Shown here: positions 51,233 through 59,815 of the stretch, piece after piece | Numbering within the stretch: the stretch's first letter is position 1 | Layout: each line of letters begins with the position of its first letter | Source of the DNA: CALMEC01 sp963765105 | Lineage (GTDB): Bacteria > Actinomycetota > Thermoleophilia > Miltoncostaeales > Miltoncostaeaceae | Assembly (NCBI GenBank): GCA_963765105.1 | Contig: CAVXUW010000002.1 | Location: forward strand, 1 to 64,000 | Reading direction: 5' to 3' | Length of the DNA stretch: 64,000 nt | The notes under the pieces: generated by a model | What the model saw: only the letters and a program-made list of their open reading frames with translations | Told to the model about the DNA's origin: nothing | Databases searched by the model: none | Position numbers and translations under genes: made by a program

Positions 51233-53269
51233 TCCGCGAACGGTGACGGAGTTCCCCGCCAGCGTGAGGCTCAAGCGACCGTCCGCCAACGGAACGTCGG
51301 AGAGGTCCAGATGAGTCAACCCCCGGGGCGTGGCGGGGCGAAACGTCACCGACCCGCCCGGGATGTCAGGGGCGATGCCCAGCGCCAACGCGACGAGCCC
51401 AAACGAAACGCCCGCGGCCCACGCCTGCGGTTGGCAGGCCGTCGGGTACGGCGTCGGGGCAGCGGCCCGCCCGCGTGGTTCACCACCGTAGAGCTCCGGT
51501 AGCTGGCCGTCAAAGGCAGCAAGCGCGTCGATCAAATCACCGGCCAGCCGCATCGCCAGGGCATCATGCCCGTAGCGGCGAAGTCCCTCACACGTGATGA
51601 GCGTGTCATGAGGCCACACCGAGCCACGGTGATACGACTGCGGATCGAACCCGGCCATCCCGGCGCCGAGGGTGCGAAGGCCCCATCCACTTGCCATCTG
51701 GTCACTGCCCAGGTGGCGCGCGACCTCGGCGGCCTCGTCGGATGAGGGAACATCGCACCACAGTAGATGGCCCATGTTGGAGCCGATGCCGTCGACGGGG
51801 CGGTCGTCGCCATCGAGCGCAACGGCGAAGTAGCCCGGTGTTTCACCACGGCGGGGAATCCAGAATCGCTGGCGGATCGCGTCACGAAGGTGTGCGGCTT
51901 CGTCGACGAGCGCGGAGGCGCTGGTTGTGTCCCCCAGCCCGGCCAGCACGGCGGCAAGCTCTCGTCGTGCGCGGTAGGCATATCCCTGAACCTCCACCAG
52001 TGCCACTGGCCCCTGGGCGCGGAGTCCGTCGGCAAACGTGATGGCGTCGGGTGAGTCCATCCACCCGTGATTGCGCAGCCCGGTCGCTGAGTCGGTGCCG
52101 TAGCGAAGAAACCCATCGTCTCCCGGTGAGGGGCTGGCCTGGAGCCACATCCATGCGGCGCGAGCGGCGGGGATCAGGCTCTCGATTGTTTCCCGCGGCG
52201 CTCCCCAGCGCCATGCCTCACCGAGCATGATGAGGAAGAGCGGCGTCGCATCGATTGACCCAAAGTAGGGGCGTGTGCCGCGCGTGGTTCCGGCCCCAAG
52301 CCAGTGGGCATCACTAAAGCGCAGCTCGTGAAGGATCTTGCCGGGTTCCTCATGGTTATTGGGATCCGTGCGATCCGCCTGTCGCGCGGCGAGCGTCGCG
52401 AGGGTGTCTACCAGGAGCGTGGGGGCGAACAGTCGAGCTTGCCAGGCGCTGATCAGGCTGTCGCGTCCGAACAGCGCGACGTACCACGGTGCGCCCGCGG
52501 CAACGGTGGGGTGTTCGGGCGTCATCGGGTCGCTGATGGCGAGACGAGCAAAGGCAAAGCGCGACCACGCGCATCCCTCGGCGAGCGTCGTCGGCTCGGA
52601 CGTGACGCGGAACGTCTCATCGGCCAGCGCGGGCGGTGCGGTGCGTTGATGCGCCTGACCGGTTCCGGTGCGGACCTCGATGTGAAGAAGCCACGGGGAC
52701 TCCCGCGAGAGCAACTGCTGCCACTGAAAATCGCCATCACTCTCGTTGTTGGGGGGTGGATCGAGCCGGATCGTGGTGGTGCGGTCTCCTTCGGCAAGAC
52801 GGTACGTGCCAGCTTCTCCCGTGCCGGGACGTTTCTCGGCGGTGGTCTCACCCGAGCGCAGCGCGACGATGTCCACGAAGTCAGCTGCCATCGTGAGGGT
52901 GATGGTTGCCGTGCCCTCATCGCCACTACGTCGCACGACAACGTCCTCGTCAAACCCACCGGGACGAACGCGGCGTCGACGGGTAAGGCGAATCGGGGTA
53001 TCCGATGTGCCGTCTATCTCGGCGCACAACTCGGCTGTGGTGACCAGCTCGCCAGAGCTCGCGCCAAGCGGCTGGCCATCGATGCATAGGCGCATCTGCG
53101 AGAGGTGGCGCATGTCATCGACGAAGAGCCCGTCATGGGTATCGCGGATGTCACCATCCCCGCGCGAGGTGACAAAGGTTGTTCCCGCGATGGCGATCGC
53201 TCGCTCGGCGGCGGCCACCATCACACGCTCGGGCGGCTGGGCTGAGGAGGGCGGCGCTGGTGTGGCCAT
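51200..53269 (-). CDS. Glycogen-debranching-type amylo-alpha-1,6-glucosidase
   Basis: A 689-residue enzyme with an N-terminal GDE_N_bis domain (residues about 20-220; AIAGTTFVTSRGDGDI, then GLFVDDMRHLSQMRL) and a C-terminal (alpha/alpha)6 glucosidase domain (about 245-640). The catalytic-domain marks are WYVALFGRDSLISAWQAR, GYAYRARRELA, YHRGSVWPHDTLI and LPELYGGEPRG. It likely hydrolyses alpha-1,6 or other alpha-glucosidic bonds of oligosaccharides in the cytoplasm. Last gene of the LacI-controlled sugar operon, 21 bases after the UgpC-type ATPase gene. End overlaps terC (convergent) by 33 bases. Confidence 0.88.
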   Translation of the reverse strand: MATPAPPSSAQPPERVMVAAAERAIAIAGTTFVTSRGDGDIRDTHDGLFVDDMRHLSQMRLCIDGQPLGASSGELVTTAELCAEIDGTSDTPIRLTRRRRVRPGGFDEDVVVRRSGDEGTATITLTMAADFVDIVALRSGETTAEKRPGTGEAGTYRLAEGDRTTTIRLDPPPNNESDGDFQWQQLLSRESPWLLHIEVRTGTGQAHQRTAPPALADETFRVTSEPTTLAEGCAWSRFAFARLAISDPMTPEHPTVAAGAPWYVALFGRDSLISAWQARLFAPTLLVDTLATLAARQADRTDPNNHEEPGKILHELRFSDAHWLGAGTTRGTRPYFGSIDATPLFLIMLGEAWRWGAPRETIESLIPAARAAWMWLQASPSPGDDGFLRYGTDSATGLRNHGWMDSPDAITFADGLRAQGPVALVEVQGYAYRARRELAAVLAGLGDTTSASALVDEAAHLRDAIRQRFWIPRRGETPGYFAVALDGDDRPVDGIGSNMGHLLWCDVPSSDEAAEVARHLGSDQMASGWGLRTLGAGMAGFDPQSYHRGSVWPHDTLITCEGLRRYGHDALAMRLAGDLIDALAAFDGQLPELYGGEPRGRAAAPTPYPTACQPQAWAAGVSFGLVALALGIAPDIPGGSVTFRPATPRGLTHLDLSDVPLADGRLSLTLAGNSVTVRGSTNGLAVHIV

Positions 53270-53290
53270 GCGAGGGTCGGCCAGAATGGA

Positions 53291-54472
53291 CTACGTCCGG
53301 ATGGCGGCGCCACTCCCGTTGAACAGGTGAAGCCGGTTCGGGTCGATGCGGAGATCGACGGTGTCACCCACCGTGACGGAAACGGAGGGGGTAAAGCGCG
53401 CAAGGACGCGAGCGCCGGAGACGGTGGCCACCTCCACTTCGTCACCTTCCACCTCGGCGATGTCGCTGGTTGAGGCGTTACGGCCATCGACTGTCAGGTG
53501 AACCATCAGGTCCGACCCCAATGCTTCGATCAGGTCGACCGTGCCTCGGAGGCCCGTCGTCGCCCCCGCGGGGGCGTCGTCGGGGTGGTGCATGTTCTCC
53601 GGGCGGACGCCCACAACGACGTCCTCGTCGGCATGTGTTGCCAGCGCCGGGCGTTTCGCCACAGCTTCGGGCGACAGCGCGAGTGTTTGCGAACCGACGA
53701 GCACGCTCATCCCGCCGTCGGGGCCCGGGGCGAGGCGCGCTTCAAGGAGGTTCATCGATGGTGAACCGATGAACGCCGCGACGAAGAGATTGTCTGGGCT
53801 GTCGTACAGGCGCTGTGGCTCGTCCACCTGTTGAAGCACACCGCGCTTCATCACCGCAACGCGGTCACCCATCGTCATTGCCTCGACCTGGTCGTGGGTG
53901 ACATAGATGGTCGTCACGCCGAGGTCGCGCTGGATGCGTGCGATCTCGGCGCGCATCTGGACACGCAGCTTGGCATCGAGGTTCGAAAGCGGCTCGTCCA
54001 TCAGGAACACCGAGGGGCGCCGCACAATGGCCCGACCCATGGCCACGCGCTGACGCTGACCACCGGAGAGTTGACCGGGTTTGCGATCGATGTACTCGGT
54101 GAGCTCGAGAATGCGGGCTGCCTCGTCCACACGTTCGGCGATCTCCGCGGCCGGCGCTTTGCGCAGCTTGAGTGCAAACGCGATGTTCTCGCGCACGGTC
54201 ATGTGTGGATACAACGCGTAGTTCTGAAAGACCATGGCGATGTCGCGGTCGGCAGCGTGCACGTCGTTCACGACGTTTTCGCCGATGGTGAGGGTGCCGT
54301 CGCTAATGGTCTCCAGCCCGGCGACCATGCGCAGCGCCGTCGACTTGCCACAGCCGGACGGGCCGACGAGCACGAGGAACTCGCCGTCGGCGATTTCCAG
54401 GTTGAGGTCGCTTACCGCGGCGTAGCCGTTCGGGTAGACCTTGTTGACAGAGTCCAGGGCAACGCGTGCCAT
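53291..54472 (-). CDS. Sugar ABC transporter ATP-binding protein (UgpC/MsmK-like)
   Basis: A 393-residue CUT1 ATPase. Walker A GPSGCGKST is near residues 37-45, the Q-loop has VFQNYALYPHMTVREN, the signature is LSGGQRQRVAMGRA, Walker B is PSVFLMDEPLSNLDAKL and the H-loop is VTHDQVEAM. A C-terminal TOBE/MalK regulatory domain (FIGSPSMNLLEARL to the end) follows. In many Actinomycetota one such ATPase serves several importers, so its presence inside this operon is slightly unusual. ATG overlaps the hydrolase stop (TGATG), with AGGAG six bases before it. Confidence 0.93.
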   Translation of the reverse strand: MARVALDSVNKVYPNGYAAVSDLNLEIADGEFLVLVGPSGCGKSTALRMVAGLETISDGTLTIGENVVNDVHAADRDIAMVFQNYALYPHMTVRENIAFALKLRKAPAAEIAERVDEAARILELTEYIDRKPGQLSGGQRQRVAMGRAIVRRPSVFLMDEPLSNLDAKLRVQMRAEIARIQRDLGVTTIYVTHDQVEAMTMGDRVAVMKRGVLQQVDEPQRLYDSPDNLFVAAFIGSPSMNLLEARLAPGPDGGMSVLVGSQTLALSPEAVAKRPALATHADEDVVVGVRPENMHHPDDAPAGATTGLRGTVDLIEALGSDLMVHLTVDGRNASTSDIAEVEGDEVEVATVSGARVLARFTPSVSVTVGDTVDLRIDPNRLHLFNGSGAAIRT

Positions 54473-55443
54473 CACGCTCTCCTAACCGAGTTCATTACCA
54501 AGTGACCGTCAGGATCAACGGTGACGTGCAGGGGGTCGATGATCTCCCCGGCAAAGGTGCCGTCCGCATCAAACATGCGCCACGCGAGAAACATCGGCCC
54601 GTCATTTGTCTGTGCGATACGACCCGAAAAGCACGTTGTTCCGTCATCCGGGCCGAGCGGGTCGGAGTCCACGAGCGTGAACGGACCCGTGGGATCGTTG
54701 CCGACCGCGTAGAACGTGCCCGTGCGCGGCGGCCGACCGTGCCGGTCGCGCCACGCCGTGCTGTGGGTCTCGGCGGCCGTGCAAAACAACAGGTACCAAA
54801 GCCCGTCCAGTTCGAGCACCTGGGGAACCTCGAGATGACCGTACTGGCCGGCGGGACGTACCTCGATGGGGTCGGTCACGCGCCAGTCGACAAGGTCGAC
54901 CGACCGCGCCCGTCCGATGACGCCGCGGGCATCCTTCGCGCCCGCCGCCGCCCGGGCGGTGACGTACGCCTCGAACCCGCCGTTGACGGGCATCACCCAC
55001 GGGTCGCGCCATGCTTGGTCGTGCCAGGAAGCAAGGTCGAGCGCCTCATATGTGGACGGGTCGAGTTCGATCAGCGGGTTACCGGGATGCCGCGTCCAGG
55101 TCACGAGGTCATCCGATACGGCCGCGCCGATGCGCTGGCGCAGACCGTTCTCAGCACGCCGGACCCCGGTGTAAAAGCACCACCACGTGCCGTTGTGGTG
55201 GATGACCGAACCCGTCCAGGTGGCCAAGTCATCCCAGGCGCCCTCGACGCCGGGATGCAGCGCGTCGGGAAGCACCTCCCAGTTGGCGAGGTCCGTCGAC
55301 ACCGCGTGGCCGACGGTGGCGTTGTGGTGGCGCCGGTCGGGATCGCCAAGGGATCGCGGTGCCTGAAGATAGAACACGTGGTGATGGTCGCCCTCCCGGG
55401 CGAGCCAGAAATCCCAGATCCACTTGTCGTCGAGTCTCAGCAT
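54472..55443 (-). CDS. GH32/GH43-type glycoside hydrolase (five-bladed propeller)
   Basis: A 323-residue cytoplasmic glycosidase of the beta-fructosidase superfamily. The nucleophile aspartate is in DKWIWDFWLA (Asp 11). WRDPWV (RDP, the transition-state stabiliser) and QYGHLEVPQV (acid/base Glu) complete the triad, and TWTGSVIHHNGTWWCFYTG is the second blade. Single-domain without the GH32 beta-sandwich, so short. It probably cleaves imported beta-fructosides or similar oligosaccharides. No signal peptide. ATG overlaps the permease stop (TGATG). A GH68 or GH43 identity is possible. Confidence 0.8.
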   Translation of the reverse strand: MLRLDDKWIWDFWLAREGDHHHVFYLQAPRSLGDPDRRHHNATVGHAVSTDLANWEVLPDALHPGVEGAWDDLATWTGSVIHHNGTWWCFYTGVRRAENGLRQRIGAAVSDDLVTWTRHPGNPLIELDPSTYEALDLASWHDQAWRDPWVMPVNGGFEAYVTARAAAGAKDARGVIGRARSVDLVDWRVTDPIEVRPAGQYGHLEVPQVLELDGLWYLLFCTAAETHSTAWRDRHGRPPRTGTFYAVGNDPTGPFTLVDSDPLGPDDGTTCFSGRIAQTNDGPMFLAWRMFDADGTFAGEIIDPLHVTVDPDGHLVMNSVRRA

Positions 55444-56306
55444 CAGCCCTTCAGTCCCGATCGCGCGACGCTTTGGATGAACCACCGTTGGAACAGGATG
55501 AAGACGACCAGCAGCGGCAAAGTCGTCATCGTCGCGTAGGCCATGATGTCGCCCCAGCTGATCGGCTGCTGCGTGCGAAAGATGGCAATGCCCACCGGAA
55601 GCGGGCGCACGCTGCTGTCGGTGGTCACCAGCACCGGCCACAGGTACTCCCCCCAGATCTGAAGGAAGTGAAGGATGCCCACCGTCGCAAAGGCGGGCTT
55701 AGCCAAGGGCAAGACCACTTTGAAGAACGTGCGAACCGGACCACAGCCGTCGATCCGGGCCGCCTCCTCGAGTTCTTTCGGGACGGCGAGGAAAAACGAG
55801 TAGAACAGGTAGGTGAACAGCGGGGACGCGATAAACGGAAGGATCTGCACGTAGAGCGTGTCGGTCCACCCAAGCTTCGAAACGGAGTACAGCAGGGGAA
55901 TCGCGACCGCTTGGAACGGGATGATCGTGAGGGCGATGACCCCGAGCAGAAGTGGCTTCGAGAGCTTGAATGGCAGCCGCGCCAAGGCGTACCCGAAGGC
56001 GGAGTTGACGACGAGTCCCACGGCGACCGTAATAACGCTGATGATCGCCGAATTGCGAAAGAGAACCCACATGTCGGCCCGGTCGGCGGCGTTGCCAAAG
56101 TTTGTGCCGTCGAAGGGGTTGGGCACGAACGCGCGGAGAGAATCGCCGTCGGCAACGACGCTGCCGTCCTTCTTGAACGCCCCCACGAGCATGATGACCA
56201 GCGGGGTAAGGAAGAAGAACGCCAAGAGGATCATGGCGAGATACGTTGGCCATGTGCGCTCGTGCGCGGCACGCGCCGCTCGTGAACCAAACCCAACGGC
56301 GCTCAT
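55443..56306 (-). CDS. Sugar ABC transporter permease (MalG-type)
   Basis: A 287-residue CUT1 permease with six helices. The MalG-type EAA loop KELEEAARIDGCGPVRTFFK is at about residues 176-195, and it begins with a helix near YLAMILLAFFFLTPLVIMLV. The C-terminal end has LPLLVVFILFQRWFIQSVAR, typical. Partner permease is encoded just upstream with a four-base overlap. The exported segment between helices 1 and 2 (about 60-85) is normal size. Imports an oligosaccharide with the MalF-type permease and the binding protein. Confidence 0.93.
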   Translation of the reverse strand: MSAVGFGSRAARAAHERTWPTYLAMILLAFFFLTPLVIMLVGAFKKDGSVVADGDSLRAFVPNPFDGTNFGNAADRADMWVLFRNSAIISVITVAVGLVVNSAFGYALARLPFKLSKPLLLGVIALTIIPFQAVAIPLLYSVSKLGWTDTLYVQILPFIASPLFTYLFYSFFLAVPKELEEAARIDGCGPVRTFFKVVLPLAKPAFATVGILHFLQIWGEYLWPVLVTTDSSVRPLPVGIAIFRTQQPISWGDIMAYATMTTLPLLVVFILFQRWFIQSVARSGLKG

Positions 56307-57223
56307 GACTCACGCTCCTCTTTTAGGAACTTCCGTTGCACGATGGTGAGCGCGAGCACAACGATGAAGAAGATCACCGCGATCGCCGACGCCTGCGCAA
56401 TCGCCTTACGTTCGAAACCGGTGTCAACCAGCTCCACCATCACCGTGTTCGTCGCGTTCAATGGGCCACCACGCGTCAGTGCCCACACTTGGTCGAAAAG
56501 TCGGAACGACAGGATCATCGTGATCGTGATCACAAAGATCAGTGTGTTACGAAGCTGGGGCAGCGTGACGTAGAAGAACTGTTGTCGCTTGGTCGCGCCG
56601 TCGATCGCTGATGCTTCGTAAAGCTCCTGGGGAATGTCCTGGAGTCCGGCCAGCAGGATGATCATCTGGAAGCCGGCGCCCTGCCAGATCGAGATCAACA
56701 TGATTGCCGGTAGCGCCATTGTCGTGCTCTGCAGCCAACTTGACTCGATCGCGCCGAAGGAGATTGCGCGGAGGAAGCCGTTGACGAGACCGTTGGACGG
56801 GTCCAACAAGAGGAACCAGATGACGGCCGCGACGGTCAACACCACGATCACGGGGAGAAAGAACACGGCGCGGAAGAATTTCACCGCCCGGACCTTCTTG
56901 TTGACGAGCACCGCCATCCACAAGGCGAGCGCGGTCTGCACCGGCACGACGACGGCGGCGAAGATCAGGTTGTTGGAGAAACCCCGCCAAAAGTCCGGGT
57001 CTTTGAAGACGCGAATGTAGTTGCGGAAGCCCACCAGATCGATGGGCCGGGCCGAGTTGAGGCGCGCATTCGTAAACGAGAGATAGATCGCGAAGCAGAA
57101 CGGCAGGATGAGGAACAACAGTAGGAAGATGAGACCGGGAAGGGAGAAAACTGTTCCCCACCAGGCGTTGCCGCGGCGGCCGCGTAGTCGCGGTGCGGGT
57201 TGGGAGACCGTGTTGGTCGCCAT
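56303..57223 (-). CDS. Sugar ABC transporter permease (MalF-type)
   Basis: A 306-residue CUT1 permease with six helices. It starts with a short basic N-terminus and the helix TVFSLPGLIFLLLFLILPFC. The EAA loop IPQELYEASAIDGATKRQQF is at about residues 208-227. ATG at 57223 follows GGAGG in GGAGGTTTC. Overlaps the MalG-type gene by ATGA-like four bases. It is separated from the binding-protein gene by a 75-base gap with a strong hairpin. Confidence 0.93.
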   Translation of the reverse strand: MATNTVSQPAPRLRGRRGNAWWGTVFSLPGLIFLLLFLILPFCFAIYLSFTNARLNSARPIDLVGFRNYIRVFKDPDFWRGFSNNLIFAAVVVPVQTALALWMAVLVNKKVRAVKFFRAVFFLPVIVVLTVAAVIWFLLLDPSNGLVNGFLRAISFGAIESSWLQSTTMALPAIMLISIWQGAGFQMIILLAGLQDIPQELYEASAIDGATKRQQFFYVTLPQLRNTLIFVITITMILSFRLFDQVWALTRGGPLNATNTVMVELVDTGFERKAIAQASAIAVIFFIVVLALTIVQRKFLKEERES

Positions 57224-57252
57224 GAAACCTCCAAACACGAAAAGGAGTGAGT

Positions 57253-57291
57253 GCAGCCCGGCGACGAAAGGGGGGAACGTCGCCGGGCTGC
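57253..57291 (-). promoter_or_regulatory. Strong hairpin between binding-protein and MalF-type genes
   Basis: A perfect 14-bp stem (GCAGCCCGGCGACG and its complement) with an 11-base loop starts seven bases after the binding-protein stop and ends 29 bases before the MalF-type start. There is no T run. Third case in the window of a hairpin placed just after a sugar-binding-protein gene; likely role is transcript stabilisation and stoichiometry. Confidence 0.85.
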
Positions 57292-57298
57292 GGATCGA

Positions 57299-58642
57299 TC
57301 AGAACTTCGGATCGGGATACCCGTCGTTGTCCGTGATGTCCTCATCGATCGTCTTGACGGCCTTGTCGAGCGAGGCCTTGACATCGGCTTTGTCGATGAT
57401 GTCCTGGATTGCCTGGTTGAAGGCGTTGGACACCGTGTTGTAGGCCGGAGTGGTCGGGCGAGGAACCGAGAGACCCTTCGCGTGCTGCTGGACGAAGAGC
57501 TCCAGGTCGCCGCCGGCGGCGAACTTCGGATCGGCGTTTGCCACCGAGGTGCGGGCCGGGATTGCGCCGGCCGCGCCGGCAATCAGCTTCTGCTGCTCGG
57601 GCTGAAGCGTGTACTCAATGAACTTCCACGCCGCGTCGGCGTCGGCCGTCTTCTTGCCGATTGCCCACTGCCAACTCCCCTGACCAGTCTTGACTCCGGT
57701 GCCGAAGTCGGGAAGCGGCAGGACGATGAGGTCGTCCTTGAACTTCTCCTTGTAGGGGTTGTACATCCAGTGACCAACCCAGCTGACGGCGGCCTTGCCG
57801 GTCACGAAGTCGTCGTCGGCGGTGTTGTCGCCCACGTACCCGTCTTTGAACCAGCTCTGGAAGGTCGTAAGTGCCTTCACCGCGCCGTCGGAGTTGAGCT
57901 GACCCTCGGCCGAGCTGTTGTCCTCGGAAAGGAGGTTGCCGCCGGCCGACCACACGATGGGAGCAAAGCCGTAGGCGTACCACTCGCCCTGGCCGTAGTT
58001 CTTCTTCAGGTCGAGCGGCTTGCTAAAGCCGGCCGCCTTGAACTTGCCGAGGGCCGCAGTGAACTCGTCAGCGGTCCATGGCTTGTCCAGCGTGGGAGCA
58101 GTGAGCCCGGCCTTCTTGAGTGCCGACTTCGTCGTGTACAGACCGAGGCCGGAATCGAACATTCCGACGGCCCAACTCTGTCCGGCGTACTCGCCCTGCC
58201 GAACGATCGACGGGAGAAGATCGGCCTTCAGGTCGGTGGGAATGCAGTTGGTGATCGGCTGGAGATCCTCCGAGAACGCGAACGTAAAGGCCTTTGACGC
58301 ATCGGTGTCGACGACGTCCGGGACCGAGTCGGAGTCGGCCTGGCCGCCGAGACTGGTGGCGTAGTCACCCTCAGGAACCAGTTTCAGCGTCGCCTTCACG
58401 TCGGTTTGGCTGGCGTTGAAGCCGGCCACCATCTTGGTCACGGCCTTCACCTCGGCCTCGGCGCCTTGATGCCACTGAACCGTGATGTTTGCCGGGCCGG
58501 CGACCTTGCCGTCGCATCCGCCTGCGGCACTATCGCCACCGTCACCTCCGGATGATGAGTCACTTCCGCCGCACCCGACGAGGGCGGCACTTGCGCCGAT
58601 CACCGCCAAGGCGATGAAACGGCCACGATGTGTGAGTCTCAT
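57299..58642 (-). CDS. Extracellular solute-binding lipoprotein (CUT1, MsmE-like)
   Basis: A 447-residue oligosaccharide-binding lipoprotein. Signal peptide with lipobox (ALVGC, Cys 24), a Gly/Ser-rich linker, then the SBP fold starting ANITVQWHQGAEAEVKAVTK. WAVGMFDSGLGLYTTKSALK and the segment WTADEFTAALGKFKAAG are typical of MsmE/AraN proteins. Its ATG follows AAAGGGAG. It delivers the sugar to the MalF/MalG-type permeases. It is the first gene after lacI; a hairpin lies between. The sugar is unknown; the glycosidases suggest a plant or microbial oligosaccharide with fructosyl or alpha-glucosyl bonds. Confidence 0.92.
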   Translation of the reverse strand: MRLTHRGRFIALAVIGASAALVGCGGSDSSSGGDGGDSAAGGCDGKVAGPANITVQWHQGAEAEVKAVTKMVAGFNASQTDVKATLKLVPEGDYATSLGGQADSDSVPDVVDTDASKAFTFAFSEDLQPITNCIPTDLKADLLPSIVRQGEYAGQSWAVGMFDSGLGLYTTKSALKKAGLTAPTLDKPWTADEFTAALGKFKAAGFSKPLDLKKNYGQGEWYAYGFAPIVWSAGGNLLSEDNSSAEGQLNSDGAVKALTTFQSWFKDGYVGDNTADDDFVTGKAAVSWVGHWMYNPYKEKFKDDLIVLPLPDFGTGVKTGQGSWQWAIGKKTADADAAWKFIEYTLQPEQQKLIAGAAGAIPARTSVANADPKFAAGGDLELFVQQHAKGLSVPRPTTPAYNTVSNAFNQAIQDIIDKADVKASLDKAVKTIDEDITDNDGYPDPKF

Positions 58643-58669
58643 GGGACTCTCCCTTTCTGTGTTCTTGCC

Positions 58670-58690
58670 GTGACCGGTCATCGCGGTCAC
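58670..58690 (-). terminator. Hairpin at the end of the LacI gene
   Basis: An inverted repeat, GTGACCG and CGGTCAC with a seven-base loop, overlaps the lacI stop codon and precedes the binding-protein gene by 27 bases. It may end or attenuate the lacI transcript, making the binding-protein promoter separate. No T run. Confidence 0.4.
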
Positions 58691-59760
58691 CGGGATGTCG
58701 GACGGGCACGCGTCGCGCGTGACCGCGGCCGACCGGTTGTTTCGCGCGGGATGAGATCGAGGTCGAGGGTGATCGTCGATGCCGGAACGCTGGCCGGGGA
58801 ATCGACCGTTTCGAGGAGAAGCTCGGCAGCGCGCTTTCCGGTCTCGAAAAGTGGTTGGCGCACCGTTGTCAGGCCAATGAAGCTGGCGATTTCCAGGTCG
58901 TCAAAGCCGATGACCGAAAGGTCGCCCGGCACATCGATGCCCACTGAGCGAGCGGCTTCGAGCACACCAAGGGCCTGTGTGTCGGAGGACGCGAAGACTG
59001 CGGTCGGGCGGCGTGGCATCGACAACAAACGCGTTGTGAGCATCATTGCGACGGCCCGCGAGTGCTCGCCCAAGAGAATCAGGCCGTCGTTGCGTTCGAC
59101 CCCGGCGTCGGCGAGTGCCGCGAGGTACCCCTGTTGCCGGTCGTCGCTCGAGGTGAAGTGAAAGCCCTCTTCCGGCGCATCGCCCAGGAAGGCGATGCGG
59201 CGGTGGCCCAGTGTCAGCAGATGCTCGGTCGCGATCCGACCGCCCACGACGTCGTCGATGACAATGCTGGGGAAGTCGACACTTTGAGCGTCGACAACCA
59301 CTGTCGGAACGCCGGTTTCACGCAGTTGCGTGGCCTCGTCGGCGGTGGGGGACAGGGAGATGATGATGGCGCCGTCGACGCGATGGCGTTGGCACAGATC
59401 GGCGATGCGTCGCTCGCGTTGCTCGCCCGTTTCAACGGTGGCGAGCCCCAGGTCGTACGAACTCGTCCCCAGGGTTTCGACGACGCCGCGCAGGCGTTCG
59501 ACGACGGAGGGGCGGGTGAGGTGCGGGGCAGTGACGCCGATCGTCGAGGCCCTGCCCCGCGACAACGCTCGGGCGGCTGGGCTCGGGCGGAAGCCCAACT
59601 CCTGAATGGCGTGGTTAACTCGGTCGCGAGTGGCGCCGCGGACATTCTCGCGGCCGTTCAAGACCCGTGACACCGTTCCGATTCCCACCCCCGCGCGCTG
59701 CGCCACATCACGAATCGTGGTGGTGGCCTTTCCTGCGTGACGTGTTGGAACCGTTTCCAT
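58687..59760 (-). CDS. LacI-family transcriptional regulator
   Basis: A 357-residue LacI/GalR repressor. The N-terminal helix-turn-helix (TTIRDVAQRAGVGIGTVSRV) and hinge helix (SPAARALSRGRAS) lie in the first 60 residues. The sensor domain has IGVTAPHLTRPSVVERLRGV, VFASSDTQALGVLEAA and GDLSVIGFDDLEIASF. A longer frame starting 52 codons earlier was rejected: similarity begins at ATG 59760. It sits just upstream of the oligosaccharide operon on the same strand and should repress it and itself. An operator-like palindrome overlaps its own start codon. Confidence 0.92.
   Translation of the reverse strand: METVPTRHAGKATTTIRDVAQRAGVGIGTVSRVLNGRENVRGATRDRVNHAIQELGFRPSPAARALSRGRASTIGVTAPHLTRPSVVERLRGVVETLGTSSYDLGLATVETGEQRERRIADLCQRHRVDGAIIISLSPTADEATQLRETGVPTVVVDAQSVDFPSIVIDDVVGGRIATEHLLTLGHRRIAFLGDAPEEGFHFTSSDDRQQGYLAALADAGVERNDGLILLGEHSRAVAMMLTTRLLSMPRRPTAVFASSDTQALGVLEAARSVGIDVPGDLSVIGFDDLEIASFIGLTTVRQPLFETGKRAAELLLETVDSPASVPASTITLDLDLIPRETTGRPRSRATRARPTSR
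59746..59759. promoter_or_regulatory. LacI-type operator over the lacI start codon
   Basis: TGGAACCGTTTCCA, a 14-base palindrome with a central CG and arms TGGAA/TTCCA, fits the general shape of LacI-family operators. It begins one base into the lacI ATG. Position fits autorepression and possibly control of the divergent gene starting at 59816. A second copy was not found near the binding-protein start. Confidence 0.6.
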
Positions 59761-59815
59761 TAGGATCGACGAGAACGTACCCCTTCGCAACAACTGTGTC
59801 AAGGTGGAGGCAACC

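Noticed and set aside
55359..56285. A 308-codon plus-strand frame in the permease/hydrolase region
   Set aside because: Antisense of a MalG-type permease; highly charged low-complexity translation.
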